A stretch of DNA of 64,000 nt from Richelia intracellularis HH01 (GTDB taxonomy: Bacteria; Cyanobacteriota; Cyanobacteriia; Cyanobacteriales; Nostocaceae): assembly GCF_000350105.1 (NCBI RefSeq), contig NZ_CAIY01000044.1, forward strand, positions 310,001-374,000, in the 5' to 3' direction. This document shows positions 22,545 to 32,334 of the stretch, piece by piece. The translations under genes and the position numbers were made by a program. Position 1 is the first letter of the stretch. Each line of letters opens with the position of its first letter. Below the pieces are notes generated by a model. That model ran no database searches. It was not told the origin of the DNA and was given only the letters and a program-made list of their open reading frames with translations.

Positions 22545-23939
22545 GTGATTATAAATAGAAACTCAGTAAACAATTCTGATACGATCAAAGTGTCACTTAC
22601 TAACAATAAACATAGTCGAAACAGTCAAAATTACCAGCCAGGCCAATGGCTGTGGTTCGGGTTAGGTGTTGCTGGCATTGCCCTGTTATCTGCTGCTACA
22701 GGAGCATTGCTTGCAGTATCCCTAACCAGTAAACCATTAATGCAGACAAGCCTCAGTGCTGATGAAGCTGCAGTATTTGACGGAAATCGTATTTCTGGGA
22801 GTGGGCTGGGTTTTTCCGAATTAACTCGTCCTGTAAATATACTGGTCATGGGTATGAGTGTCCTAACTTCAGATGTAAGATACTCATCAGAAAAAACACA
22901 AAAACTGGGCTATTTGTCTCAACTGAATTCCTTTGATGGTCTTGCAGATGTCATACTTCTACTTAGATTCGATCCACAAAACAAAAAACTAGTTGTACTC
23001 TCTATCCCAAGAGATACTCGTGTTTTGATAGAAGGATACGGTATGAAGAAAATTAATTCTGCTAATCGTGAAGGTGGACCTGCTTTAACAGCAAGGACAG
23101 TAAGCAATCTTCTTAATGGAGTGACTATTGATCGCTATGTTCGAATTAATGTTTTGGGAGTTGGTAAACTGATTAATGCTTTGGGGGGTATAATAGTTAA
23201 TGTGCCCAAAGATATGAAGTATCAGGATAATTCCCAGCACTTATATATTAACTTAAAAGCTGGAAGACAGCATCTTAATGGAAATCAAGCATTACAGCTA
23301 TTGCGTTACCGTCGAGATGCACTCGGTGATATTGGCCGTATTCAACGACAACAAATAGTAATGCGTGCTTTAATCGAACAAAGCCTGAATCCTGTTACTC
23401 TTACGCGACTACCTCAAATTCTCAATGTAATTAAGGAAAATATTGATACCAATCTCACCCTAGAAGAAATATTAACGTTGTTAGGATTTGGTGCTAGAAC
23501 TGATCGTTCTAATATGCAAATGTTAATGCTTCCTGGGTATTTTAGTAATCCAAGGGAATATAATGCCAGTTACTGGTTACCAAAGCACAGAAAAATACCG
23601 GCAATGATGAGCTGGTATTTTCGGAGTGAATCTAACAAAATCCCACAAATAACGCATCCAGAAACTTTAAAAATTGCTATTCAGAATCAAACAGGTAGTA
23701 AAAATATCAACTTCCGCCCTTTAATTGAAAGGTTACAAAAAGCCGGCTATAGTAGGATTTACTTTGCAAAAAGCTTCGGACTACCTCTGGGTATGACTCG
23801 CATTGTAGCCCAACAAGGGGATAGAAATAGTGCAAAATTGGTTCGTAATACTTTGCAACTAGGAGAAGTTAGGGTAGAAAGTACAGGCAATCTCAATTCC
23901 GATGTCAGTATACAAGTTGGTCAGGATTATTTAGAATAA
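22545..23939 (+). CDS. LytR-CpsA-Psr (LCP) family glycopolymer transferase
   Basis: 464 residues from a GTG start preceded by AAGGGA at four bases. An N-terminal cytoplasmic tail leads to one membrane helix (about 35-60). The LCP domain spans about 95-260 and shows the family hallmarks: an Asp after the first strand (LADVILLLRFDP), the SIPRDTRV motif and the arginine-rich YRRDALGDIGRIQRQQ motif that binds the polyprenyl-phosphate. A LytR_C-type domain occupies about 350-455. LCP enzymes transfer polyprenyl-linked glycans to peptidoglycan or other envelope acceptors. In cyanobacteria the glycan is not established, possibly capsule or sheath polysaccharide. The domain motifs look intact. Confidence 0.92.
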   Translation: MIINRNSVNNSDTIKVSLTNNKHSRNSQNYQPGQWLWFGLGVAGIALLSAATGALLAVSLTSKPLMQTSLSADEAAVFDGNRISGSGLGFSELTRPVNILVMGMSVLTSDVRYSSEKTQKLGYLSQLNSFDGLADVILLLRFDPQNKKLVVLSIPRDTRVLIEGYGMKKINSANREGGPALTARTVSNLLNGVTIDRYVRINVLGVGKLINALGGIIVNVPKDMKYQDNSQHLYINLKAGRQHLNGNQALQLLRYRRDALGDIGRIQRQQIVMRALIEQSLNPVTLTRLPQILNVIKENIDTNLTLEEILTLLGFGARTDRSNMQMLMLPGYFSNPREYNASYWLPKHRKIPAMMSWYFRSESNKIPQITHPETLKIAIQNQTGSKNINFRPLIERLQKAGYSRIYFAKSFGLPLGMTRIVAQQGDRNSAKLVRNTLQLGEVRVESTGNLNSDVSIQVGQDYLE

Positions 23940-23950
23940 GTGAAATTTTG

Positions 23951-24083
23951 GAATAACCAAGTTGAGTTCTAATAAGAATTTAAAGTATTTATAGTCCTAC
24001 ATGAGCTAGAAGAACCACTTGCATATCCACAATTCACAAAAATAGTGTTTACTCTTACAACAGGGAGCTTAACTTGGTTATTC
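23951..24083. repeat. Imperfect 16-base inverted repeat between convergent genes
   Basis: GAATAACCAAGTTGAG at 23951-23966 is complementary, with one mismatch, to 24068-24083. The arms flank about 100 bases between the 3' ends of the LCP gene and the alpha/beta hydrolase gene. It could be a bidirectional terminator or a small non-autonomous element of 133 bases. I see no clear target-site duplication. Confidence 0.6.
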
Positions 24084-24140
24084 TAACATACATAGAAGTA
24101 ACAAATTGTATTGAAATCTGGTGTGTTTATTAAACCCTAT

Positions 24141-25034
24141 CTATGAACCCTGAACCCAGTCTTGTAAAATTGGATTCACTAATTCAGGAACTTCATCTTG
24201 AGGACAATGTCCGACTCCATCTAGGGAAATAAATTTTTTTACTTGGGCAAATTCTGCTAATTTCCTACCTAAATGGATGGGCTCCCAAGGATCAGCGGAT
24301 CCCCATAATATAATTGCTGGGCACTTTAATTGCGGTAGTAAATCTTCTGCCAAAGGACCACTAGAATAACCTGTAAAAGCAATAAATACATCTGCAGCTC
24401 CATACTCTCTTGCTGGTGAAGCAATTATTTCTACTAACTCATCTGTAACTGCTTCACGATGTATATAAGCCTGGAACAAAATATTTCTGATTGTTGAGGG
24501 ATTAGCAATTTTTTTGAAGAAAAATTTACCTAAAGGCTTAAAAGTTAAGAATTTTTGTAATAATGGTGTTCCTATTCTCCAAAAAAGAGGTAAATCCTTG
24601 CGTTTATGGTCATGCATTAGTCTTAGGGAACAATTGATTAAAGCTACTCCTAAAACTAAATCAGGATTATTTACTGCTGCTTGCATCGCTACAATACAGC
24701 CAATTGAATTACCTACTAAAAATACAGGGACTCTAATAACCTCTCGGCAAAAATCAGTAATCTGTTGTCCCCATGTATCAAAGGTATAATTCAACTTATT
24801 CCCAGGCTGGGGTTTATCAGAAGCACCAAATCCTAGTAAGTCAATGGCATAAACTCGACTGTTTTTGGCTAGAACAGGTATATTTTTACGCCAATGTTTC
24901 CAGGAAGCTCCAAAGCCATGAACCATAAGTATAGATGGTCCTGTGATCCCTTGATTTTGATAACAAATATTAAACCCTTGCCAATTCCAAGTTTTTGCAG
25001 AACTTAGAAAACTAGTAGGAATAGAGGAAGCCAT
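24141..25034 (-). CDS. Alpha/beta-fold hydrolase
   Basis: 297 residues. The classic fold is readable: oxyanion-hole region MVHGFGASWKHW (about 37-48), IDLLGFGASDKP, nucleophile elbow GNSIG with Ser110, an acid in WGSADPWEP (Asp248) and His276 in DGVGHCPQDE. All three catalytic residues are present, so the enzyme should be active on an ester or related small substrate. Cyanobacterial proteins of this type are often annotated as esterases, haloperoxidases or chlorophyllase-like hydrolases; the substrate cannot be predicted. No signal peptide. Monocistronic, convergent with the LCP gene. Confidence 0.9.
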   Translation of the reverse strand: MASSIPTSFLSSAKTWNWQGFNICYQNQGITGPSILMVHGFGASWKHWRKNIPVLAKNSRVYAIDLLGFGASDKPQPGNKLNYTFDTWGQQITDFCREVIRVPVFLVGNSIGCIVAMQAAVNNPDLVLGVALINCSLRLMHDHKRKDLPLFWRIGTPLLQKFLTFKPLGKFFFKKIANPSTIRNILFQAYIHREAVTDELVEIIASPAREYGAADVFIAFTGYSSGPLAEDLLPQLKCPAIILWGSADPWEPIHLGRKLAEFAQVKKFISLDGVGHCPQDEVPELVNPILQDWVQGS

Positions 25035-26422
25035 AATATATTCAAAGTCGTTGATTTATTAATTTTTAAAGACCAGACTTAAACAGAAGTAGAATTTACT
25101 TGGTAATTAGAACTCCAGGCATATACATAATTGTTACATCAGCTATAAAACTAAATCAATGAATATAATTTGTGTTTTGTAGGGAAAATTTTTTTGAGTT
25201 GTTATATATTAAAGAAGTTAATGTCTTTAAGCTATTGAGATATTTAAATAGTCATTACAAGAGTTGCCTATAGAATAATTCTGTAATTAGTGATAAGAGT
25301 TACTCCTGAAAAAAACTAAAATTTTTCTTCATAAGAAAATTGTCTTTTAAGCATATATAGACACATGTATAAAATTTGAATGAAAATAATATAGGGAAAT
25401 ACTGCCATTATAGATATTGATGCACAACAAATTAAGTAGTCATTAGCACTAATATTCTTCTGCTTTCTATCAAACTCAGTAGATTACCTTATCATTTTAC
25501 ATTCGCTGTCATGGATTTTACCATTGGAATAGCTTGAAAAGCCTTTATCTCTATACCATATGCTAATACAAAACAGTTGTCCCTGGTACAAGGGAAGAGT
25601 ACTTCACCTTTAGATATTTTACATCCAAAGATTATGTTCTTAAGGTAACCCAGCTCTTATATTGACTAAATTTCCACTAATTCCAATTAAATTTCAATCT
25701 TTAATATAAATGATGGAAGATAATTAACATCTAGCCAATAGATATCATAAAAAATATATATATTATAAAGAACTAAAAATGATTACAATATGAAATTTTG
25801 TGCTTAAAAATAGATATTTATAGCATATACATATTACGAACTAAATTAGGTATAATTTGCTTTTTGTAGTTATATATTATTTTCCACATCATACCAATTC
25901 TTAGATAATTTGTCTATTTTACCCCAAGTATTAATCCTGTACTTTTTATAAAAATGTTGAATATTTTTAACCCATTAGTTTTATCATTACAGACTATATG
26001 GATTATGACTTCAACCTTATATTTCCCTTGGTATATTATTTGTTTATGTTAAAAGTCTAATTTAGACTACAAAAAATATCATCCTTTATGATCACAATTT
26101 TCTTTCTTAAATTGACTCTATACAAATACCCAAAATATAATATTTTCAAATAATAATTCTTATATTTGTACATTGTATATTAAATTTATCCTTGTAAGAA
26201 TATGGGATTTCCATTTAATTAGCTTTTCTAGTATTTGTGCCAAATTAATGATAGTTTTTTCGATTGTAAAGGATTGGTAATTGTTTCAAAGAACCTCAGC
26301 CTTTAACAGTTGGCTGCCATTTCTTTAAGGCAGCCACTTTAATTCTTTTAGAGACATATAGGCACCCTCACTGCTATCTTAAATTGGAGGCAATTTCAAA
26401 TTTTCTGATCGAGCTAAACTTC
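25035..26422. other. Gene desert upstream of pyrH
   Basis: About 1.4 kb of AT-rich DNA. On the minus strand around 25500-25660 one frame stays open for about 50 codons with protein-like composition, possibly a remnant I cannot identify. A GC-rich hairpin stands at 26311-26336. The pyrH promoter should be in the last few hundred bases. Confidence 0.55.
26311..26336 (+). terminator. Hairpin without an upstream gene
   Basis: TGGCTGCC pairs perfectly with GGCAGCCA around a 10-base loop and is followed by CTTTAATTCTTTT, a terminator-like layout for plus-strand transcription. The nearest gene upstream on this strand ends 2.4 kb away, so it could be the relic of a lost gene or a leader hairpin for pyrH, which starts 87 bases on. 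Confidence 0.5.
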
Positions 26423-27151
26423 ATGAGAACACATTACCGACGGATTTTACTGAAATTGAGTGGTGAAGCTTTAATGGGGAATATGAGTTATGGAATTGAC
26501 TCAGAGGTGGTCAAAAAAATAGCTGGAGAGGTAGCAGAAGTCATAGCTACCGGTGTGCAAATGGCAATCGTGGTTGGTGGAGGTAATATTTTTCGTGGGA
26601 TGAAGGCAGCATCAGCAGGTATGGATAGAGCAACTGCTGATTATATTGGTATGATCGCCACGGTTATGAATGCCCTAACTCTACAGGAGTCCCTAGAAAG
26701 AATAGGCGTCCAAACTAGAGTCCAAACGGCAATTGCCATGCAAGAGGTAGCTGAACCTTATATCCGCCGTCGAGCAATTCGCCATTTGGAAAAAACCCGG
26801 GTGGTCATTTTCGGTGCAGGCTCAGGAAATCCATTTTTTACTACTGATACCACTGCAGCTTTGCGAGCAGCAGAAATTGATGCGGAGGTAATTTTTAAGG
26901 CAACTAAAGTAGATGGCATATATGATGCTGATCCAGAAATTTATAAGGATGCTAAACGCTATCAAAGTTTGACCTATGCCCACGTTTTAGCTCAAGATTT
27001 AAGGGTTATGGATAGTACGGCAATTGCCCTATGCAAAGAAAATAATATTCCCATTCTTGTCTTTGACCTAACAGTGCATGGTAATATTCATCGTGCGGTT
27101 ATGGGAGAAGCGATCGGCACCCTTGTTGGAGGTTCCTGTGAAATTATCTGA
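26423..27151 (+). CDS. pyrH: UMP kinase
   Basis: 242 residues. It phosphorylates UMP to UDP with ATP in pyrimidine synthesis; bacterial UMP kinase is a hexamer regulated by GTP and UTP. Amino-acid-kinase fold motifs are intact: [13 protein letters not shown] at the N-terminus, [10 protein letters not shown] (about 50), [30 protein letters not shown] (about 130) and [14 protein letters not shown] (about 160). I take the ATG at 26423, since homologues begin MxTxYxRxLLKLSG. An in-frame TTG upstream at 26384 adds 13 residues unlike the family. A GGAGG lies 32 bases upstream of the chosen start, unusually far. The 3' end overlaps frr by 14 bases. Confidence 0.96.
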   Translation: MRTHYRRILLKLSGEALMGNMSYGIDSEVVKKIAGEVAEVIATGVQMAIVVGGGNIFRGMKAASAGMDRATADYIGMIATVMNALTLQESLERIGVQTRVQTAIAMQEVAEPYIRRRAIRHLEKTRVVIFGAGSGNPFFTTDTTAALRAAEIDAEVIFKATKVDGIYDADPEIYKDAKRYQSLTYAHVLAQDLRVMDSTAIALCKENNIPILVFDLTVHGNIHRAVMGEAIGTLVGGSCEII

Positions 27152-27686
27152 AGCTGAAATTACTATGAAAAAGACTATTGAAGCAACTCAACGGTCTTTC
27201 AACACTATTCGCACGGGTCGTGCCAATGCCAGTCTTTTAGACAAGGTAATGGTGGATTATTACGGTGCACCTACGCCTTTAAAGTCATTAACAAATATTA
27301 GTACTCCTGATGCAAGTACAATCATTATTCAACCCTATGATAGGGGAATCATGAATCTGGTTGAAAAGGCAATTTCCATGTCAGATGTTGGTTTAACCCC
27401 CAGCAACGATGGTTCTGTGATTAGGTTAAATATCCCCCCCCTGACTAGTGATCGCCGTAAAGAGTTAGTGAAATTAGCTGCCAAGTATGCTGAAGAAGGT
27501 AAGGTTAGTATTCGTAATATTCGACGTGATACAATGGAGTATATTCGCAAACAAGAAAAAAATTCCGAAATATCTAAGGATGAATCCCGAGATAAACAAG
27601 ACAATCTGCAAAAATTGACAAGCAAGTATACTGCCAAAATAGATGAATTGCTGATAGAAAAAGAAAAAGATATTACCACTGTTTAA
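27138..27686 (+). CDS. frr: Ribosome recycling factor
   Basis: 182 residues. Together with EF-G it splits the post-termination ribosome. The sequence follows the family from the start ([17 protein letters not shown]) through [39 protein letters not shown] and the long C-terminal helix ([18 protein letters not shown]). The start is a GTG inside the last codons of pyrH, with GGAGG at 27128-27132, six bases ahead. The genes overlap by 14 bases in different frames, implying translational coupling. The pyrH-frr order is common in bacteria. A terminator-like hairpin follows. Confidence 0.96.
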   Translation: MKLSEAEITMKKTIEATQRSFNTIRTGRANASLLDKVMVDYYGAPTPLKSLTNISTPDASTIIIQPYDRGIMNLVEKAISMSDVGLTPSNDGSVIRLNIPPLTSDRRKELVKLAAKYAEEGKVSIRNIRRDTMEYIRKQEKNSEISKDESRDKQDNLQKLTSKYTAKIDELLIEKEKDITTV

Positions 27687-27705
27687 TTATTTGTCTAGCA
27701 GAATA

Positions 27706-27734
27706 AAGGTTTGGGTTAAATCCTTAGTTTTTTT
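27706..27734 (+). terminator. Probable intrinsic terminator of pyrH-frr
   Basis: AAGGTTT and AAATCCTT can form a stem with one internal mismatch around GGGTT, followed by seven consecutive T. It starts 20 bases after the frr stop. The stem is weak but the T run is good. Confidence 0.55.
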
Positions 27735-28276
27735 ATCCTAATCTAGGAGATTTGAAGTCTATCTATAAAAATATAAGCTGTTATGAATTTAAACCTCGTG
27801 ACAGTTTTTTATTTTTTCATAAAAGACTAGCTATTCCATAAACTATCAAGCTTAAATTCCAATAAAAAGAAATATACAAACATGAAAAATACATCTAAAA
27901 TATGGGTCTAAGTAAAAAGTGTTTAAGAAAATTATGGTTACTTTGATCCATAATAATCAGTTATTTTTTCTTTCGTTTACAAAATCTCTGAATTATATGA
28001 AGACATCTTTTAAAGATAAAGTTTATTACTAATAAATAATCTTTTCTACTTATTATTTTTGCCTTCTCACATGTGGATAACACTATACTTATTTATATAT
28101 ATATCTTAATTAAGTAGGAATTAAATATCCAAGCACATGTTATTGACCATTTTTAATTTTGTATGGTCATTACATTTGTATTAGTGCTTTTCTTAATAGA
28201 AAGTCCCTAGGATATCAGAAAGATATTAGATAAATATGATGATAAATCTAGCTTAAATAATATAAATATTTATTCA

Positions 28277-28550
28277 GTATTATGGTCATGTAATAACGAT
28301 AAAAAGCCATATGTAGCCCATGCTCTTCTAGTAGAGAAGGTAGATTATGTGTTTAACTACTTCACAGCAGAAGTAGTCTGTAATAATCTTCCCGGGAATA
28401 CAAATACTTTGAAGCAAGACCCAGGTAATAACTAATAAGGCGAGATGATGATATAGCTCGGAAAAAAAGAATTCGCTGGAGCAGCCTATCATTTTCCCAG
28501 CATTGTCTAAAAGGCTATGAAAATCAACTCTACACCCCAAATTATATATA
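28277..28550 (+). pseudogene. Possible decayed gene remnant
   Basis: One frame reads about 50 codons of protein-like sequence (with YVAHALLVEKVDYVFNYFTA), then two stops. After a frame change, about 40 more plausible codons follow, interrupted by a TGA (with SLEQPIIFPALSKRL). The composition differs from the surrounding desert. I cannot name the family. Confidence 0.3.
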
Positions 28551-28677
28551 GTAATTTATAGTTAAAATATGGAAATATTGCCGGATATACTAAGAGTTAC
28601 TTAGTACCTGAAGTAGGTGGATAAGTAAACAAAAAGGCAATTAATGTATTGTTTAATTGAGAACAAGCTGGGTATTA

Positions 28678-29859
28678 TTAACCATCAAAATTTTTACTAA
28701 AGGGTAAGTTTGAGTTTATTTCTATTATTTCCTGTTGTTCCAACTCATTAACTTTGCGAATCTGAGCACAGAGTATATCATGTAAATAATTATTATAAAA
28801 ACGATGTAAACTATGGTTGGGTTTTGCCGGAAATCCTCTGCGTTTTTTATGCTTACCACCTGCACCAGGATCAAAAATTTGTATTTTATTGGTAATTGCC
28901 CACTCAATTGGTGCATAGTAACAAACATCAAAATGTAGATTATTTATATCTTCACAACTACCCCAGTAACGCCCATAGAGGTACTCACTCTTGTATAAGC
29001 AAAAAGACATCCCTATAGGTTTATGCTTATTATTTTCATCATAGGCTGCTATTAGTATTACCCTATGACGATAGTTATATAGAAGCTCAAAAAATCTTTT
29101 GGTTAGATACTTACTACCCCACCCACCAAACTTATCACATGTGTCAGCATAGAAATCATACATTAACCTTAATAGGTCATTAGTAATATGATCACCAGTT
29201 AGAAATTGCATTTGTATGCCTTTCTCTACTATAGCCTTACGTTCGCGTTTGATATTTCGGCGCTGGCTTGAATTGAATATTGATAGATAATCATTGAATC
29301 TGTTGAATCCTAAATTCTTCCAGATATAGCTGTGATGTAACCAAGAGGCAAAACCCTGAATTTCTATTAGTGGTTTCCATTCAGGGTCAACAAATAAAAA
29401 ATGGCAGCCACTTAATTGATATTTGATGCAGAAACGATCAATTTCATACAACATCATTGCTGTAATTTCTGCTTCATCTTCTGCTGGTGAAATTAAGAAA
29501 CGATAACCTTCTACTGGTGTAAAAGGAGTCATTCCCAAAAGTTTGGGATAGTAATTGATCTCCAATAGTTCTGCTAAATCAGCCCATTGATGGTCAAAAA
29601 CAAACTCACCATAACTATGACCCTTAAGGTATAATGGAGCTGCAGCAATTAGGTTATGCCCCTGCCATATGACTAGGTGATTGGGTAACCAGCCATACTT
29701 TGCAAGCACGCTACTGGAAATTTCTAAGTTATTCAACCACTCCCACTCTAGAAATGGAGTTTTTAGAGGAACTGCTAATTCATCCCATGCAGATTGGGGA
29801 ATTTCAGCAATTTTCTGTGACCAAGTGACAGAGTAATTGGACTTGACTTTTTCCACCAT
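28678..29859 (-). CDS. FemAB/GNAT-like acyltransferase (DUF482 family)
   Basis: 393 residues, matching the family annotated as peptidoglycan-biosynthesis-like or GNAT N-acetyltransferase (PF04339, FemAB-like). Recognisable parts are the N-terminal TPFLEWEWLNNLE, the middle ISSAEDE-like segment, SSQRRNIKRERK (about 195) and the C-terminal RYWGSCEDINNLHFDVCYY followed by FDPGAGGKHKKRRGF, the most conserved stretch. Members carry two GNAT-type folds and probably transfer an acyl or aminoacyl group; the substrate is unknown. No membrane segment. It is the last of three minus-strand genes (MMADHC-like, glycosyltransferase, this one) with gaps too wide to prove an operon. Confidence 0.88.
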   Translation of the reverse strand: MVEKVKSNYSVTWSQKIAEIPQSAWDELAVPLKTPFLEWEWLNNLEISSSVLAKYGWLPNHLVIWQGHNLIAAAPLYLKGHSYGEFVFDHQWADLAELLEINYYPKLLGMTPFTPVEGYRFLISPAEDEAEITAMMLYEIDRFCIKYQLSGCHFLFVDPEWKPLIEIQGFASWLHHSYIWKNLGFNRFNDYLSIFNSSQRRNIKRERKAIVEKGIQMQFLTGDHITNDLLRLMYDFYADTCDKFGGWGSKYLTKRFFELLYNYRHRVILIAAYDENNKHKPIGMSFCLYKSEYLYGRYWGSCEDINNLHFDVCYYAPIEWAITNKIQIFDPGAGGKHKKRRGFPAKPNHSLHRFYNNYLHDILCAQIRKVNELEQQEIIEINSNLPFSKNFDG

Positions 29860-30217
29860 TGCAGTTCATTTTAAGTAATATGTTAGGTTGTATAGGCATT
29901 GGTGTTGATTCAAGCTATGGATAGCTTCATCTAATGGTACTTTGATATTGCTTGAAAATACCGTCATTGCATTCTAATCAAAATAGTAGCAAGTACCAAT
30001 AAGGATTTTGCCTGAAAATATACTTAGTTTTTTTAAACATCTGTGAATAATTGTAAGAATATCGCAAAACTTTCCATCTCGTCCATAGATAAAGTCCTCA
30101 ATCCAATAGATAATATTATTCCCATCTATTAGATTCGATAAAAAGAAATAATTCACTAGGAATACAGTGTCCAAATATACCCTAATTATTAGGCCTTCAA
30201 TTTGACTTAAAATTAAA
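29860..30217. other. Intergenic, no clear gene
   Basis: 358 bases between two minus-strand genes. A hydrophobic open frame of 101 codons (29974-30279, minus) crosses it and overlaps the glycosyltransferase in another frame. I judge it accidental. Confidence 0.55.
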
Positions 30218-30922
30218 CTAATTTTTCCAACTATACCAATTGCGAATCCGAATAGGGGAAATACCAAGAGAGTAAGCAATAATAATAACTTGGTTCATTA
30301 AAGTCGTTTGCCAAACTCCCATTTTTAACCAACGCCTTGCGGATGTTACTACTGGTACTTGCAATGTGACAATTGAACCTCGGCATTTTAAATGGCAGAT
30401 CAACTCAAAATCTTCCATTATTGGTATATTTGGAAACCCACCAACAGCCTGAAAAACTCCCCTTTTTATAAATATTGCTTGATCTCCATAGGGCATTTGC
30501 CAAAGTTGTGATCGCCAACTTACTCCTCTCTCAACCAAACGTAAACTTGGCAATTCTGAATCTATTTTCAGACTGAATGCTCCTGCAACTACACCTGGCT
30601 TTACCAAGGTTTGACGAATCATAGTATCAAATTTAGGAGGCAAATGAGTGTCTGCATGAAGAAACAACAGAATGTCCCCAGTTGAAGCTAAAGCTCCTGT
30701 ATTCATTTGGATTGCGCGTCCGGGGGGAGAAATAATTAGTGGCAATCCTAAGTTTTGTATTAACTCAATAGTTCCATCACCAGAACCACCATCAACAACT
30801 ATTAATTCTACATTTTGGCTATCTTTGATGGTAGTAAGAGTTGACTTTATGTGTTCTACCTCATTGAGGGTAGGAATAATAATAGAAATCTTCACTGTTT
30901 TGATACCAATATGGTAACACAC
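30218..30922 (-). CDS. Family 2 glycosyltransferase (TIGR04283-like)
   Basis: 234 residues from a GTG at 30922. A second GTG nine codons later (giving KISIIIPTLNE near the very start, as in homologues) is an equally good start. GT-A fold motifs: SIIIPTLNEVEHI, VDGGSGDGT, the DXD-type metal site HADTHLPP (about 92-99), WQMPYGDQAIFI and PIMEDFELICHLK. The family transfers sugar from a nucleotide donor to an undetermined acceptor and in cyanobacteria is often linked to pigment- or lipid-linked glycans. No membrane anchor, although the last 35 residues are amphipathic. Confidence 0.9.
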   Translation of the reverse strand: MCYHIGIKTVKISIIIPTLNEVEHIKSTLTTIKDSQNVELIVVDGGSGDGTIELIQNLGLPLIISPPGRAIQMNTGALASTGDILLFLHADTHLPPKFDTMIRQTLVKPGVVAGAFSLKIDSELPSLRLVERGVSWRSQLWQMPYGDQAIFIKRGVFQAVGGFPNIPIMEDFELICHLKCRGSIVTLQVPVVTSARRWLKMGVWQTTLMNQVIIIAYSLGISPIRIRNWYSWKN

Positions 30923-31079
30923 TCAAATGATAATCCTGTCATTCTAATGAGTAAAATCATTATATTAATACAGCATTATGCTAATAAAGCATCATTACAC
31001 AATGAGTGGGCTTGTATAATTGGAAGTGCTGATGTTTAATTTGTCTTGGGTTTCTCAAATCAAATCACGCCTGTAAATT

Positions 31080-31649
31080 TTATGTAATTGTCATATTATT
31101 AACTTGTCTCCAATGGTATTCGGGAGCAATGCTTTTAATCACTAAATCAATAAGTATGGGTTCAGCTGTTGAAATTAAAATGCTTGGATAGATGCAAGTT
31201 CCCCATTTAGGATGGATTAACATACGACACTTATTACGAATAATAGGATAATGAAGCAGGGCTTTTACAGTGGCAATATCATCATGAGGAATATCACCAG
31301 GATGAGAAAGTAAAGGATAGCCAGTACAAGGATCTACTATATCGCTTGGGTAACCATGATAATTTAGACTAACAGCTAGTTCAAAACCAAAATGTATGAA
31401 AATTCCCCTAAGTTTTTGTTTTTCACTCTCTATCTGTGGAGTAATTTCCATAATTGGAAAGTGTGATTGTTGCAAAATAATTACCACCCATAGTATTGGC
31501 TGATTTTGCCAATCTGGAAAAATGCGGTTGCGGTTTCTTTGAACATATTGACTGGGGGGATGAATAGTAATCTGAATTCCTTTTCCCTCTCTGCCAACAA
31601 AGTTAATTTGGCCGACATCTGCGTTTGAGCGAGCTACGGGATAATCCAC
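31080..31649 (-). CDS. MMADHC-like protein (methylmalonic aciduria and homocystinuria type D homologue)
   Basis: 189 residues from a GTG; the first 20 or so residues are poorly supported and the true start may lie nearer to ITIHPPSQYVQRNRNR. The sequence matches the cyanobacterial proteins annotated as MMADHC homologues: HPPSQ, a PILWVVIILQQS strand, FGFELAVSLNYHGYPSDIVDP, then HDDIATVKALLHYP and the strongly conserved CRMLIHPKWGTCIYP. In animals MMADHC routes cobalamin between cytosolic and mitochondrial enzymes. In cyanobacteria the role is unproven, plausibly cobalamin or pseudocobalamin handling. Soluble, no signal peptide. It lies upstream of the glycosyltransferase gene on the same strand. 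Confidence 0.8.
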   Translation of the reverse strand: MDYPVARSNADVGQINFVGREGKGIQITIHPPSQYVQRNRNRIFPDWQNQPILWVVIILQQSHFPIMEITPQIESEKQKLRGIFIHFGFELAVSLNYHGYPSDIVDPCTGYPLLSHPGDIPHDDIATVKALLHYPIIRNKCRMLIHPKWGTCIYPSILISTAEPILIDLVIKSIAPEYHWRQVNNMTIT

Positions 31650-32334
31650 TACTATTGCTATTTTGTAAATTGTTTTAATCTAATTTTAATCTAAATTATA
31701 AGGTTTATGGCTACTCTAATATTGTTGTGCTTTTTCCCTTCAAGATAATGATCCATAATATATATGGCTTCGCAAAATCTACTGCAAACCATCCTCTATT
31801 TTCCAAGTTCATAGTAAATGCACCTATCAACAGCATATCTAAATAATGCTATTGCTATAATTGAGGAGGGAATATTACTTGAGCCATATGTAACTAATGA
31901 TTTTTTTGTAAAACTAACACCTGAAATAATTTCCAAAAAAAACAAATCGCAGATAAAACGAGTACAGATTACACTAGATAAATAGATTTTTTTGTTGACT
32001 TGGTTATCAGTTAATTATTAATCTGATCAGATAAGTATCTTCCTTTCGTAAGTTTTACTATAAAATACCAGTTGGTAAAATCTGGTGTGATCTCATCCTT
32101 GAGGTAACCCTTAAAACTTATAGCAAATGCATTAGCTATTTATTGCTGACTGAAAACAGATGGTATTAAATTGGGCCATAAATCTTATGATGAGAGTCAA
32201 TTCATGTTATTTTGGGCTAGCTAGATACTTTATGCCGTAAATTTAGCTCATCAAAAAAGTTAGCATTTAAGCAAGCTAATGATGAAAAATTAGGGCATCT
32301 TGTAAAATTTGTAAGGTTCTTTGAGCTAGGAACA
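31650..32334. other. Divergent promoter region upstream of plsX
   Basis: 685 bases between the MMADHC-like gene (-) and plsX (+). AT-rich, no reading frame. It should hold the promoter of the plsX-fabH-fabD-plsC cluster. A hyphenated FapR-type operator was not seen. Confidence 0.55.

Larger units (their letters stand above)
27687..28677. other. Gene-poor region after frr
   Basis: 991 bases holding the frr terminator at 27706-27734, a possible gene remnant at about 28277-28550 and otherwise AT-rich sequence with no recognisable gene. Confidence 0.6.

Noticed and set aside
28328-28540. 70-codon minus-strand frame
   Set aside because: It is antisense to the more protein-like plus-strand remnant at 28277-28550 and has no recognisable feature.
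29974-30279. Hydrophobic 101-codon frame on the minus strand
   Set aside because: It overlaps the start region of its sequence with the glycosyltransferase 3' end in another frame, has no ribosome-binding site or family resemblance, and AT-rich DNA readily yields hydrophobic frames.
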